A stretch of 64,000 nt of DNA from Ophiodon elongatus (lineage: Eukaryota > Chordata > Actinopteri > Perciformes > Hexagrammidae). Below, piece after piece: positions 51,685-57,337 of the stretch (the stretch's first letter is position 1; each line of letters opens with the position of its first letter). The notes below the pieces were generated by a model. That model saw nothing but the letters and a program-made list of their open reading frames with translations, was not told where the DNA came from and did no database searches. Position numbers and translations under genes: made by a program. The stretch covers positions 1,476,501-1,540,500 of the forward strand of contig JACSYO010002116.1 in NCBI GenBank assembly GCA_016806645.1, read 5' to 3'.

Positions 51685-52028
51685 CAAAGAGCATGATCAA
51701 AATCTAGCATGGCATGCATGTTGTGAGACAAGAATAACATGTTTTCTTCATGCTCTCATCAAGCTGGCGTAGCATTACAACTCTAAATCAACCATGGCAC
51801 AAGAACACTGTCTTGCCATTAGTAATAGCAATTTCCATTGCACAGCTCATCGTTAAGTAAATTGACGCAAGAGAGTCACACTCACACTCACACTCACGCT
51901 CACACACACAAATACACACACGTGCAGACTAAAAATAGCCGCTGCCTTACCTTTCTGTACACTATCATGTTGGGGGACTCATCCGCTACCCCGTTGGTCC
52001 CCTGCCCACCGCTGTTGGTCTGTGCCAT
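652..52028 (-). CDS. rgs7: Regulator of G-protein signalling 7 (complete, 16 coding exons)
   Basis: This gene encodes a GTPase-activating protein for Gi/o alpha subunits. R7-family members form an obligate complex with G-beta-5 through the GGL domain and are anchored at the membrane through DEP/DHEX partners (R7BP, GPR158), mainly in neurons and retina. The coding sequence joins, in minus-strand order: 52028-51951, 22149-22053, 19165-19115, 10294-10188, 8317-8266, 7339-7275, 6931-6855, 6629-6548, 5603-5529, 5330-5232, 5021-4960, 4536-4426, 4309-4184, 2448-2262, 1978-1889 and 702-652. All junctions are GT-AG with matching phases; the total is 1410 nt, or 469 residues plus TAA. Approximate domains are DEP 37-112, DHEX 113-219, GGL 255-316 and RGS 333-448. 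RGS contact residues E358-N359 and N398 are present. The linker after DHEX (SVYGLQNDIRTHSPTHTP) and KRPIREVPTRVQEIW in the RGS domain match RGS7 rather than RGS6. Which teleost co-orthologue (rgs7a or rgs7b) this is cannot be decided here. Confidence 0.94.
703..1888 (-). other. rgs7: rgs7 intron 16
   Basis: This AT-rich intron separates the RGS-domain end from the 16-residue tail. I see no gene or recognisable repeat in it. Confidence 0.7.
1889..1978 (-). CDS. rgs7: rgs7 exon 16: end of RGS domain (residues 424-453)
   Basis: The acceptor is TAAAACAG|GAAC and the donor is AAGAAG|GTGAAA. It encodes EHIYKLMKSDSYSRFIRSSA, then YQELLQAKKK, the last RGS helices. Without splicing, the frame runs ten more codons (VKKHMTQNIG) to a stop at 1858-1856, giving a possible alternative tail. 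Confidence 0.95.
2262..2448 (-). CDS. rgs7: rgs7 exon 15: RGS domain core (residues 361-423)
   Basis: The acceptor is GTCTGTAG|GTTC and the donor is GCACAG|GTTCAA. It is the longest coding exon (187 nt). It opens with FWLAVQELKKRPIREVPTRV, and QEIWQEFLAPGAPSAIN follows. N398, equivalent to the catalytic Asn of RGS4, is present. The next residue is Val (INVDS), where INLDS is usual. The exon ends GRYAFEDAQ. Confidence 0.96.
2449..4183 (-). other. rgs7: rgs7 intron 14
   Basis: It holds a TG-rich stretch (about 3,391-3,480) and a dispersed-repeat fragment (3,484-3,640). A 112-codon minus-strand ORF (2883-3221) has no recognisable domain and overlaps no exon, so I consider it chance. Confidence 0.7.
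3484..3640. repeat. Teleost dispersed repeat fragment (GTGGNGACA type)
   Basis: The unit 'ttgtggcgacaaatatctg..cccaca' recurs imperfectly within about 60 nt and runs into 'ttaggcttacgacttggtttgtgg'. I recognise this as a common fish interspersed repeat. Its class cannot be assigned from one copy. Confidence 0.45.
4184..4309 (-). CDS. rgs7: rgs7 exon 14: start of RGS domain (residues 319-361)
   Basis: The acceptor is TTCTTCAG|TAAG and the donor is CTCAG|GTACTC. It encodes KEPGQQRVKRWAFGIDEVLK, then a stretch running to FLESEFSSENLR. It holds the first RGS helices; E358-N359 correspond to the E-N pair that contacts the G-alpha switch regions. The intron on its 5' side is only 116 nt. Confidence 0.95.
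4426..4536 (-). CDS. rgs7: rgs7 exon 13: end of GGL domain (residues 282-319)
   Basis: The acceptor is AAAAACAG|TTTG and the donor is GCCAG|GTGGGT. It encodes LLAYTEQYIEYDPFLTPPDP, then SNPWISDDATLWELEA. The DPFL and SNPW motifs correspond to the conserved C-terminal NPF-type turn of G-gamma subunits. Confidence 0.95.
4537..4959 (-). other. rgs7: rgs7 intron 12
   Basis: A short intron of 423 nt. Nothing else is recognised in it. Confidence 0.7.
4960..5021 (-). CDS. rgs7: rgs7 exon 12: GGL helix (residues 262-282)
   Basis: The acceptor is GTTTCAG|ATC and the donor is GGAGAG|GTGAGC (phase 2). It encodes ITFWQLQLDRHRLKMSKVAE. The mammalian protein has IKYWQIQLDRHRLKMSKVAD here, so the G-beta-5-facing helix is conserved with a few changes (K to T, Y to F, I to L). 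Confidence 0.94.
5232..5330 (-). CDS. rgs7: rgs7 exon 11: linker and GGL start (residues 229-261)
   Basis: The acceptor is TTTCAG|TCT and the donor is ACAG|GTTAGA, a weaker donor than the others. It encodes SVYGLQNDIRTHSPTHTPAP, then EAKQPTEEELQEQ. The Ser/Thr/Pro-rich linker is diagnostic for RGS7; ELQEQ begins the G-gamma-like helix. Confidence 0.94.
5529..5603 (-). CDS. rgs7: rgs7 exon 10: end of DHEX (residues 204-228)
   Basis: The acceptor is CTCACAG|CCT and the donor is AGAAAG|GTACGG. It encodes PGCVNTTEVDIKKSSRMKNP, then HKTRK. The basic stretch RMKNPHKTRK leads into the linker before GGL. Confidence 0.94.
5604..6547 (-). other. rgs7: rgs7 intron 9
   Basis: A 944 nt intron with no recognised gene or repeat. 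Confidence 0.7.
6548..6629 (-). CDS. rgs7: rgs7 exon 9: DHEX helix (residues 176-203)
   Basis: The acceptor is TTCCTCAG|AGTG and the donor is CCAGTG|GTGAGT. It encodes VDKKRDKIERKILDSQERAF, then WDVHRPV. It is a highly charged helix that ends in the conserved WDVHRP motif of R7 RGS proteins. Confidence 0.94.
6855..6931 (-). CDS. rgs7: rgs7 exon 8: DHEX helix (residues 151-176)
   Basis: The acceptor is CTTGCAG|GAG and the donor is GAA|GTAGGT (phase 2). It encodes ESLARLQRAFARKWEFIFMQ, then AEAQA and the first two bases of K176. In genomic DNA a stop codon spans the junction, so correct splicing is required to continue. Confidence 0.94.
6932..8265 (-). other. rgs7: rgs7 introns 7 and 6 (exon 7 between them)
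   Basis: Intron 7 (6932-7274) and intron 6 (7340-8265) hold no gene beyond exon 7. A short TG run lies at about 7,528-7,550. ORFs crossing this area lack domain similarity. Confidence 0.65.
7275..7339 (-). CDS. rgs7: rgs7 exon 7: DHEX helix (residues 129-150)
   Basis: The acceptor is CATCTCCCAG|CT and the donor is GCG|GTAAGT (consensus). It encodes VYLCKRTMQNKARLELADYE, then A. It is part of the helical DHEX bundle. Confidence 0.94.
8266..8317 (-). CDS. rgs7: rgs7 exon 6: DEP-DHEX junction (residues 112-129)
   Basis: This 52 nt exon has acceptor CCCTTCAG|ACG and donor TATG|GTGAGA. It encodes TPYFWPSNCWEPENTDY, the start of the DHEX (DEP helical extension) segment that packs on DEP and contributes to binding membrane anchors. 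Confidence 0.94.
8318..10187 (-). other. rgs7: rgs7 intron 5
   Basis: It contains a short fragment resembling the fish repeat motif 'ctccgccaggaggttatg' (about 8,985-9,055) and the solo LTR at 9,652-10,068. The rest has no recognised feature. Confidence 0.65.
9652..10068 (+). mobile_element. Solo LTR of an LTR retrotransposon (inferred)
   Basis: The segment begins TGTGGCGGCCCC and ends GGTTGCGACA, the TG...CA termini of an LTR. In plus orientation it has a TATA-like AATAAAAGC (about 9,780) before a pyrimidine-rich start-like region, and an AATAAA at about 9,992 followed by a GT-rich stretch. This is the U3-R-U5 order. At 417 bp it is a normal LTR length. No internal gag-pol and no second LTR lie nearby, and I cannot see a clean target duplication (flanks ACTAT and CTTTG). 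It lies antisense to rgs7. Confidence 0.55.
10188..10294 (-). CDS. rgs7: rgs7 exon 5: end of DEP domain (residues 76-111)
   Basis: The acceptor is TTTCCCAG|TGG and the donor is TTTCAG|GTAATA. It encodes VEALHLGTLMAAHGYFFPIS, then DHVLTLKDDGTFYRFQ. These are the beta-hairpin and C-terminal strand of DEP. It is essentially invariant relative to vertebrate RGS7. Confidence 0.95.
10622..10695. repeat. MITE terminal arm fragment
   Basis: 'gagagtggtatcaatctcatc' plus 'gaataagcatgaatt' matches the right arm of the element at 43,342-43,641 ('gagagtggtattgagcctc...gaataaacatattt'). It is a truncated copy of a common teleost palindromic element. Confidence 0.5.
10966..11335 (-). mobile_element. Probable 5'-truncated LINE tail
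   Basis: The plus strand reads (AATAAT)-rich, then 'ttatatagcatttacaaaagg'. This is the reverse complement of a LINE 3' end with (ATT)n and a TATATAA motif, as in the better copy at 62,205-62,660. The distal half (11,140-11,335) is GC-richer and unassigned. Class is tentative. Confidence 0.35.
11888..11986. repeat. (TG)n microsatellite with TGCG variants
   Basis: About 60 nt of uninterrupted TG is followed by TGCG-interspersed units. It is the longest dinucleotide tract in the window and probably highly polymorphic. On the rgs7 sense strand it is a CA repeat. Confidence 0.95.
12716..13442. mobile_element. Possible hAT-type miniature element, degraded
   Basis: The left end 'caggtggaggtaatggttta' and right end '...gtactccttccacctctg' are imperfect inverted repeats. 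The body near the right end is rich in 'agtaaaatgta' and 'actcagtaaaatg' motifs typical of fish hAT-derived repeats. No target duplication is visible. Confidence 0.3.
14092..14440. mobile_element. hAT-like remnant
   Basis: It starts 'ccagtggttctcaacaa', matching the CAGTGGTTCTCAA-type hAT terminus. A region with 'acaacgcctctgatgtatattgtgatcc' follows, resembling the opposite half of the same family. The right terminus is missing. The last 75 nt resemble a different hAT family end. Confidence 0.4.
15190..15545. repeat. Dispersed teleost repeat, copy A
   Basis: It is clearly homologous to 40,050-40,575 in the same orientation. Shared blocks include 'attacctcagtaaacattgt', 'aatacagcatgatgttcatt' and 'ctaccttgtgattgacaggt'. 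It is non-coding in both copies. Class unassigned. Confidence 0.75.
18548..18660. repeat. Teleost dispersed repeat fragment with TCCAAAGCGACTTACAA core
   Basis: The core 'cttatccaaagcgacttaca' is one of the commonest interspersed sequences in fish genomes. The following 'ggctaccatgcaagatgcca' belongs to the same family. The copy stops at about 18,660. Its transposon class is not assigned. Confidence 0.55.
19115..19165 (-). CDS. rgs7: rgs7 exon 4: DEP domain (residues 59-76)
   Basis: This is a 51 nt micro-exon. It follows a good polypyrimidine tract and CATTTCAG|GT, and its donor is CAAG|GTAAAA. It encodes SEIVQWMIKNLDIEDQ, the DEP core helix, which corresponds to SDIVQWLIKNLTIEDP in the mammalian protein. 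It is too short to show as an ORF; I found it by homology and phase. Confidence 0.94.
19166..22052 (-). other. rgs7: rgs7 intron 3
   Basis: Its main feature is the hexamer array at 20,286-20,351. Otherwise no gene or element is recognised. Confidence 0.65.
20286..20351 (+). repeat. (GGGTGC/GAGTGC)11 hexamer minisatellite
   Basis: Eleven contiguous 6 bp units occur in the order GGGTGC x5, GAGTGC, GGGTGC, GAGTGC x3, GGGTGT. The first five units supply four GGG runs spaced by TGC, a canonical G-quadruplex pattern on the plus strand (the template strand of rgs7). ORFs across it give only simple Arg-Thr, Ala-Pro or Cys-Gly repeats and are artefacts. Confidence 0.95.
22053..22149 (-). CDS. rgs7: rgs7 exon 3: start of DEP domain (residues 27-59)
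   Basis: The acceptor is CCAG|ATGGAGG and the donor is TCAG|GTAAGG (phase 1). It encodes MEEVIARMQDEKNGIPIRTV and continues to KIPSVFSG, the first helix and turn of the DEP domain. This is the first exon after the 29.8 kb intron 2. Confidence 0.95.
25493..25558. repeat. (GA)n followed by (CT)n
   Basis: A GA-rich tract (about 25,493-25,516) is immediately followed by a CT-rich tract (25,517-25,558). Because the two are reverse complements, the stretch can form a hairpin. Confidence 0.85.
26560..26815. repeat. Dispersed teleost repeat
   Basis: It contains 'gagagcgacttccttctctgc' through 'tttacatagataatagtt', similar to 45,690-45,760, then 'ccaacgtaagttatctacgt' and 'ccccaatcttttcctaaacc', known as recurring fish sequence. 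Two repeats are probably joined. Class unassigned. Confidence 0.45.
27687..27843. repeat. Two (CA)n microsatellites
   Basis: CA runs lie at about 27,687-27,713 and 27,812-27,843, separated by about 100 nt of unique sequence. Confidence 0.9.
28585..28700. repeat. (CTTT)n polypyrimidine tract
   Basis: About 115 nt on the plus strand is almost purely C/T, built from CTTT and TCTTTC units. The sense strand of rgs7 is purine-only here. Such tracts can adopt triplex (H-DNA) structure. Confidence 0.9.
30685..31005. repeat. Dispersed teleost repeat ('gattaatcgattaa' type)
   Basis: It contains 'aattgattaattgtttggcc' and near its end 'actaatcgattaaaagtctaattgtttcagtgct'-like text. This is the terminus pattern of an abundant fish repeat, probably a DNA transposon. 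Assignment is from memory of the pattern. Confidence 0.45.
32375..32625. repeat. Dispersed teleost repeat
   Basis: Blocks 'ttactcgctagcagtcttct' and 'gtgttaccgccacctgttca' are familiar as recurring fish intergenic sequence. Class unassigned; no second copy lies in this window. Confidence 0.35.
34741..35057 (+). mobile_element. LINE 3' untranslated tail, L2/Maui-like
   Basis: The order 'ttatccgaaccacttatcct', 'gggtcgctgcagccgatccc', 'ggcaatttagagtc', 'tgggaggaagccagagaacc', 'cggggagaacatgcaaactc' and 'ggtgacagtgctagccacta' is the well-known 3' region of abundant fish L2-type LINEs. It is 5'-truncated with no coding part. Confidence 0.6.
37801..38130 (-). mobile_element. Truncated retroelement tail nested in the hAT element
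   Basis: It begins (TAGAA)n, then 'tattgtccaccaggggggac'. In reverse complement this is a LINE-like 3' end followed by a (TTCTA)n tail. It is homologous in style to the tail at 57,338-57,430. No coding remnant is visible. Confidence 0.4.
38284..38850. mobile_element. Palindromic foldback/MITE element
   Basis: The two halves are imperfect reverse complements about a centre near 38,552. For example 'cagtttggagaaacagactg' at about 38,361 pairs with 'ctgtctgtttctccaaactg' at about 38,735; 'tacagtagatgacagtcggc' pairs with 'gccgaccgtcatctactgtc'; 'agaatattttccaa' pairs with 'ttggaaaatgttct'. The right end carries 'ctgaactatccctttaa', the terminus of an abundant fish MITE. It has no coding capacity. 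Confidence 0.7.
39565..39690. repeat. Dispersed teleost repeat fragment
   Basis: 'aaaatgtcatggcaatccca', 'agatatttcaatctgaa' and 'catccatagagccac...catggctaaaa' follow the order of a common fish repeat ('atggcaatccatccaatagt...agccatgctagcatggctaaa'). Confidence 0.45.
40050..40575. repeat. Dispersed teleost repeat, copy B (longer)
   Basis: It is homologous to copy A at 15,190-15,545 and extends further, ending 'tgacgtc'-like blocks and 'tccatttcttatatacaatctatg', a familiar fish repeat end. It carries no coding frame. Confidence 0.75.
41795..41857. repeat. (AGAC)n microsatellite
   Basis: About 15 tetranucleotide units with a single interruption (AAAC). Minus-strand ORFs reading Ser-Val-Cys-Leu repeats here are artefacts. 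Confidence 0.92.
43342..43641. mobile_element. MITE with long inverted arms
   Basis: The left arm starts 'tttaaaggaatag' and contains 'gagattgatatcactctc'. The right arm reads 'gagagtggtattgagcctc...gaataaacatattt', its imperfect reverse complement. Internal text 'ctctaaagctcaccaatcaac' is familiar from this abundant fish family. The right terminus is cut off where the LINE tail at 43,643 begins. Confidence 0.6.
43643..45265 (-). pseudogene. Decayed LINE (Rex1/Babar or L2-like), endonuclease end plus reverse transcriptase
   Basis: Read on the minus strand it gives, in order: an endonuclease-end remnant (DAFSLTQHVQ near 45,230, then SDH), RT motif A (LIDLSTAFDTVEHNI, about 44,690-44,640), a block with WFRSYL, and SYAGYTQIYL (about 44,420), where functional elements have YADDTQ. 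The C-terminal block LVQNATARALTKTKR follows, then the 3' tail ending in the reverse complement of 'ggcaaggcaagttcc'. Stops and frameshifts are frequent and the catalytic Asp pair is gone. It is 5'-truncated. Confidence 0.75.
45440..45602 (+). mobile_element. Short retroelement 3' tail
   Basis: 'gctggagaggtgccagttct', then 'gatgggttaaatgcaaaggc', then 'gtgacaataaaag' and (TTTGA)n is the 3' end order of a common fish retroelement. It includes an AATAAA signal and a pentamer tail. Orientation is opposite to rgs7. Confidence 0.45.
45603..45800. repeat. Dispersed repeat similar to 26,560-26,815
   Basis: It shares 'gagagcgattctctgctc' and 'tatctttacaaa...aatagttta' with the 26.6 kb copy and ends 'aaaatgtaggacctttaa', a familiar fish repeat terminus. 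Confidence 0.45.
48441..48487. repeat. (CA)n microsatellite
   Basis: About 46 nt of CA with one GACA interruption. Minus-strand Cys-Val ORFs over it are artefacts. Confidence 0.93.
49120..49460. repeat. Probable dispersed teleost repeat
   Basis: 'gcatttttgtaggccaacac', 'ggaagttagcatcgcactgg' and 'agccactcgttagcaactgg' are familiar from repeated fish sequence. There is no second copy here. Confidence 0.35.
51638..51678. repeat. (GT)n microsatellite
   Basis: A roughly 40 nt GT tract with TGCG/TACG variants at its start. Confidence 0.92.
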
Positions 52029-52044
52029 GATCCAGTGAGTAAAT
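51951..52044 (-). CDS. rgs7: rgs7 exon 2: start codon and N-terminus (residues 1-26)
   Basis: The ATG is at 52028-52026. It opens MAQTNSGGQGTNGVADESPN and ends at VYRK before donor AAG|GTAAGG. The polar N-terminus matches the RGS7 start (MAQ...TSNGVADESPNM). The 16 nt before the ATG are inferred 5' UTR behind a weak acceptor (CTGTGGCAG at about 52045). A second possible AG lies near 52077. An in-frame upstream ATG at 52082 would add 18 residues unlike the family, so the MAQ start was chosen. Confidence 0.92.
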
Positions 52045-53015
52045 CTGCCACAGGAAATGTCAGGTGCTCCTGTTGTGGACATAATGGATATTTTGGTTCA
52101 TCAGAAGAACAATGGGGCCTGAACGTGACTTGCCTTTACATTGCCAAGAAGAGAGCAATTTACATAACTTGTGGCCTGGATCACATTTCAACATATTTGA
52201 CATTTCCACATGGAACAGATGTGCAGAGCTCCAATTCGGCTACATGTGTTCACATTGCACAAGGTCTTGACAAGGACATTTTTTTAAGCGCGGCGGTTTT
52301 GCACAAGGTATGGTTACTGGTACAATTTGAATTCCCAGTGAATGGGGCAAAAGTTCAACTTCAACAGCCATGATTGGTACCATGTAGGACTATTACTCTT
52401 TTCTCAGTTTTCTCATTCATTGTGCACAAAAAAAAAAAGATTATCTTTTACTGTGTGTTGATATCAGAGGATTTAGCAGCAATCCTCGACTCCTACATGG
52501 CACCATGCATCCTAAGATTGCAATGGCAAGATGAGGTGAGGTGAAGACCCGGACCCTGACAACGATAAATGCAGTAAAAAACAACAACACGCCGTCCCCG
52601 AGGAGGTACAATGCAGCTCAGACACGTCCATTCGGGTAGACAGCCATAGTCAAAACGTGCAAGATTGTGCAAATGTAACGCATATCTTATGCACGTTACA
52701 GCTCCATCATTATTTCTTCCCGATACGACACCCACACGACATCCATGGGAGGTTTAGTCTGCAACACTAAATGGCCCATTGCACGCGCAAACAGCGAAGT
52801 CATGAAACCTGCTCTTAACATGAGGCCGTCATCTCTACTACGCTTGGTTTTTCTCACCACAAAGCCACTGCCCATTTCGGCACCTTGGACAGCTACCGCA
52901 AACCGCCCTCGCCTGTTATTGTCTTAATCACGAATAGCGCGTAAATGCACTGACAACACAGCGACATCGGTCACCGGAGGAGAAGGGAGAAGAGGGGTGT
53001 GGGGGGGGGGCTTAC
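52045..53015 (-). other. rgs7: rgs7 intron 1 (inferred, in the 5' UTR)
   Basis: This runs between the inferred exon 1 donor and exon 2 acceptor. It shows moderate GC and no recognised repeat; its existence depends on the exon 1 inference. Confidence 0.45.
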
Positions 53016-53330
53016 CTGAAAAAAAACGTGCAGCCCGCTGTAGGAGTCCTGAATCCTTGCAGAGGTGGAAACCTGGTCCTTCGCGTTCAGTATGTCAACT
53101 GGCAGACATAGGAATGCGAGGATTGTTCATTGGCAACGTGAAGAGGCAGACATTCGGTGGACACTTGGTGTGGCACAGCTCTCTGTCTCTGTCTCTCTGT
53201 CTCTCCTCTCTCCTCCGAACGATGCTCAGAAGCACGGGCGCGCCGCCTCGCAGCGCCGCGAACGCGCATCGATCCATGACCAATCGCGTGTGAGGAATAA
53301 ATTACAACGCGTTTCGGAGACATCCAGCTA
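53016..53330 (-). promoter_or_regulatory. rgs7: Inferred rgs7 non-coding exon 1 and CpG-rich promoter
   Basis: A consensus donor on the minus strand (CAG|GTAAGC, junction 53016/53015) lies about 1 kb upstream of the coding start. Behind it is a GA-rich stretch (53,178-53,216) and the most CpG-dense patch near the gene (about 53,235-53,290, including GGCGCGCC). An inverted CCAAT box lies at 53280-53284. The simplest reading is a 5' UTR exon starting around 53.2-53.3 kb and spliced to 52044. No transcript evidence is available. Confidence 0.55.
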
Positions 53331-53559
53331 GTTTTCCAAGTCAAAGACTACTGCTATGCACTGCAGTCATTATGCTGGTCCCGAAAGCTATAGGTCAAGA
53401 TAGAATATCTTCGCACTTGCAATCTTTATCAAAGGTCATGAGGGGACAAAATGAATCCCTGATTATATTTTCCATTCTTTTCTGAACCAGTAAAACTCCA
53501 GTAAACAGTTACTGAAGCAGTAACTGTTTCGAATATGTAGACTACTGCTGTTGAACGTA

Positions 53560-54052
53560 AAGGGATATTCAGCAGAAAGTAACGGATCACGTTTGCAACA
53601 CTGAGGAACTTGTGCTTTACTTCAGTAGGCTATTTAATGTGTATACTGTATATTTCCACTCCACCACATTTCAGATAACCCTACAAAAGGCATTTAAAAC
53701 ACGATGCAGTTATGCAGTAAATTAAACTAGTGTACACTGTATAAATATAGTGCAGTATAATTTGTAGCTGATACTGCATCACTATTAAATTATCATTCAA
53801 AATTATCCAATTACATTGGCAAATAATGTGTGCACTGACAGAGCTCATTTTGCCTGGATATGACACTTTTAAGCTCATAACTTAAGTACATTTACGGTAT
53901 CTGCCTTTCATTTAGGTTATTAATACTCACAGACTTTCCTGTGACATTTTTAATGCAGGACTTTTAATGGCATTTTTTACATTGTGGTATTACTATTAAT
54001 CTAAAGGATTACACATTCCTACTAAGTAGGATCTGAATACTTCCCCCACTGT
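53560..54052. mobile_element. hAT-like remnant
   Basis: 'tatatttccactccaccacatttcag', 'aacttaagtacatttacgg' and the end 'aagtaggatctgaatacttcccccactg' follow the layout of the fish hAT-derived family seen at 37,534-39,072. The left terminus and target duplication are not identifiable. Confidence 0.4.
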
Positions 54053-55649
54053 CCTTAATATAGAATGCATGTGATGTGACGTATAATGTAGTGTTACTTA
54101 CTCTGAGTCAAAACTCTTCTGATGGTGTATCAAGACACGGTGGTGCTCGATGATGAGATGCCAACCTTTGACGACACCTTGAACTGTTATTATATGAGCA
54201 TCTGTTTGACAAACGTCACTCTCACTTCAGCAGTCTTGACATTCTTTTCTGAATGACCAAGTAGTTTATGTAGGCCTTATTAGTTCATCGACGCTTTGTG
54301 TTTCAACATCAAGTTTTTTTGTTTTTTTAGCAACAAGGTTTCAGTTTTCACTAAAATAATCAGAACACGAGGATTAACATAAATACCAGTCCACAGTTGT
54401 TGTGCCCAATTAACTATTATTAAAGATGAACTGTCTTCTTTAAAACACCCAAGAATAAAATACATGTAGATGAAAAATACAAGGAGCGAACAGATCCTGT
54501 CAAAATGTTTCTTTGTTTTTTACTGTAAATGTTAATCAGTAATAAACAAAAGTCAAAATCAGGGCTGCATTTTGAGAGATCATCCAGTAATAGTAATATT
54601 TCATCAGAATATTAATCCCAAAGAAACCAGATTAGCATTTATTTTAGAAAAATTAATCGCTGTGTATGCAGAGGAGTTACAAATTCATTTTCACCTGCAT
54701 AAGATAAGGCATTTCACTCGAATTCAGCACTTGTATTTTCCAGCAATTTCCATGTAACTGACTTTACTGACTGCAAAATGTTAGAAATGAACTGTGAGTT
54801 TCTGTGATTCAATGCATCCAGTGCTGTAGATGTAAATAGATAGATACATAAATAGAAAATATATTAATTTTCTGCAATCTATGACTTTGAGGTATGCAGC
54901 AGTCCAGGCGTGAAAGATGACAGATGTGTCCCTCCTCTCTATGCGTATGCATCTGTATGTTTGTTCGTCTTCCACTTTGCTCTCTCGGGACTTTGAGTCT
55001 CTGCAAGATGGACCTTAACATTCAGTCCACTCATTTTCCCTGTGAGCGGTAACATCAGAATTACAATAATGTACAACCATAATGGATGAGTTTTATAACA
55101 GCTTTGTGAAGATATTAGGTTACAACGCCAAACAGAAAAACAAGTTTCCTCCTTGGGGGATACTGAGTCAACTGATGTCCATATTTTCTTGTTAGCTTAT
55201 CATCTGTGATGATAATCATCTGTTTATGTGCTGTAGCTTTTCCAAAGTCATTTAATTTATCCATAAAAGTATGCAACGAGATGCTGCTTATCTGGGAAAT
55301 ACATCGATCTCAAATCTTAAATTTATTGAGAAATGATTGAGAAAGTTCCTTTTATTCAGCTCAACAACAACATAAATGTTAATTTAGTTCTTTACCATTT
55401 TCATTCTGACTTGACTGACTAAATAACTTTTGTCTGATTTGTGATTCAGGGAACGTATCAGTTTGTGCTTCAGGATATGAATGCAGCCTGTGATAGATTG
55501 GACAACGAGGTATGACTGTCTGCAGTTGGTTTAGGTTGTATAGAAGGCAGTGGCTATGTTGTTGCTGACCTTTGCAATCATGAATCTGAGCCAATCACTG
55601 TGACATGCAGAATCTCCTGGTGTTCAGTTATTTAAGCCTCTATTATTGA

Positions 55650-56470
55650 ACATACCTTGAGGCCAAATCTTGTAATCCTGCAAATTACTCAAAACTCACT
55701 TCATGGATACAACTGGAATACAAGAATTAAAGTCAGAGTTAGAAATGTTGGTGTTATAATGGATTCAGATTTGAGCCTCAGCAACCACATCAATACAATA
55801 ATTGCATCATCTTGCATCATATCTACAAATAGCAGTAGTATTGTAAGATTCATATCCATTGAAGATTTAGAGAAACTCGTTCATGTTCATCTTAGCAGGA
55901 TGGACTTTAGCAACGGTCGCTTGTTTGGTTTTCCCAACAGATCCCTTCAGACCCTTTCAGGATGCTGCTCCAAGGACCATTCTTACATCTCTACACTGGT
56001 TTCCTGTTAGTTATACATGATTTTAAAGTGCTGGTGTTGAGGGCCAAAATACATCTCTGATATGCTTGAAGAATGTAAACCCAGTAGACCCCTTAGATCT
56101 TGAAGAAACAGTTAAAAGTGCCTTGAGTTAAAACCAAACACCATGTTGGATTTAGCCACCGTTACTGCTGACATAATTAACCAATTTTAGCCACTCTCAA
56201 ATCTAAATGAAAGACTTCCGTATTATCTTGTGCCTTGGATTGGTTGTATTTTCTGCTGCGCTTTCATTTACCTTATTAAATGTGGACATTTATTACTGCT
56301 CTGTAATATTACTGCACAATGTACAGTCACTTTTATTTCTTCTATTACCAATATGTAGTGTATTTTTTTCATTCTATTTCAATACATTTTAGCATAATTT
56401 CATTCTATTTTAAACTGTCGTTTTAGCATCTGTGTTAGAAAGGTATAATATAAATAAACTTGCATTGCCT
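55650..56470 (+). pseudogene. 5'-truncated LINE (same broad family as 43.6-45.3 kb)
   Basis: A plus-strand frame at 55657-56010 reads VRNVGVIMDSDLSLSNHIN, then EDLEKLVHVHLSRMDFSNG. These are the C-terminal blocks of Rex1/Babar/L2-type reverse transcriptase (consensus style VRNLGVIFDSDLSFEKHI). A TLHWFPV-like remnant follows in a shifted frame, and the 3' end reads 'taatataaataaacttgcat'. No catalytic region remains. Confidence 0.7.
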
Positions 56471-57337
56471 CGTTTTTATATATCAATATTTTATAGTAAG
56501 ATAAATGTTCCCTCATCTAGACCCCTCAAAATGCTCCGTTACCATTACAGCTCATTATTCACCAGCAAGAATATCTTCCTCAAAACATTGTAAGGGGAAG
56601 TTATTGAATATTTTAATGGGTTTAATCACCAGACTGCCAAGATATCGACCTCTAATTAGTGAAGCTCACAATATAATCAGGTCTGGCAATTAAAATACCA
56701 TATGTTCCTCAAAGGTCAGTTATAACAATGGCAACAAAATAAGACAGAATGCCACTGTCTCTATGTAATAAATTATTTGTAAATGCAATGAACGGAGGGC
56801 CAAAGACAAGCCAATACATAACCATTTCAGGCCAGGATTATGGACTATAGACATGCAGTAAAAGATATGCACACCTCAATATTTTTCTTTGAATATATCT
56901 TTGTTACCTAATGTCTCACTTTCATAGTGAAAATATAATTAACATGTTGGCGTCAACAGTAATGTGACTACTATTTACATTAAGTTTACTTATTTTTACA
57001 GTCATCTATTCACAATACAACAATTTGACCATACAGGTATGAAACTGGCTACTTTGAACATTATCACAAATATTTATTAATCAAAAATATAATAAAGAAC
57101 CACATCATCATAGATCAGAAGCAATAAACCAAACAAAAACAGATCAAAATTGTCGGTCCTTTCTCCATATTGGTCAAAATAAAGTATTATAAAGAAACAC
57201 AACTAAGAATGTCATCAGTGTTGGTCACATACTATTATATCTTTTATATTTTGATACATATTCTTAAATTTAACATATTTGGAAAATAAAGACTAAGATT
57301 CCCCAATAGTTAGTAGTCCTAAAGGTGCAAACAGTAT

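Larger units (their letters stand above)
22150..51950 (-). other. rgs7: rgs7 intron 2 (29.8 kb)
   Basis: It separates the N-terminal exon from the DEP exons. No other protein gene is recognised on either strand. Repeats are listed separately; the densest block is 37.5-45.6 kb. Blocks where I see nothing nameable are 22.2-25.4, 28.9-30.6, 33.0-34.7, 35.1-37.5, 41.9-42.9, 45.9-48.4 and 49.5-51.6 kb. A plus-strand splice-acceptor and poly(A) pair at 43.0-43.2 kb is discussed as a finding. Confidence 0.7.

Noticed and set aside
652..52028. Assignment of the minus-strand gene to RGS6, RGS9 or RGS11
   Set aside because: The linker QNDIRTHSPTHTP and KRPIREVPTRVQEIW match RGS7; RGS6 has a different sequence at both places.
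53087..53344. Arg-rich ORFs over the rgs7 first exon
   Set aside because: Composition reflects the CpG- and GA-rich promoter; no conserved protein is recognised.
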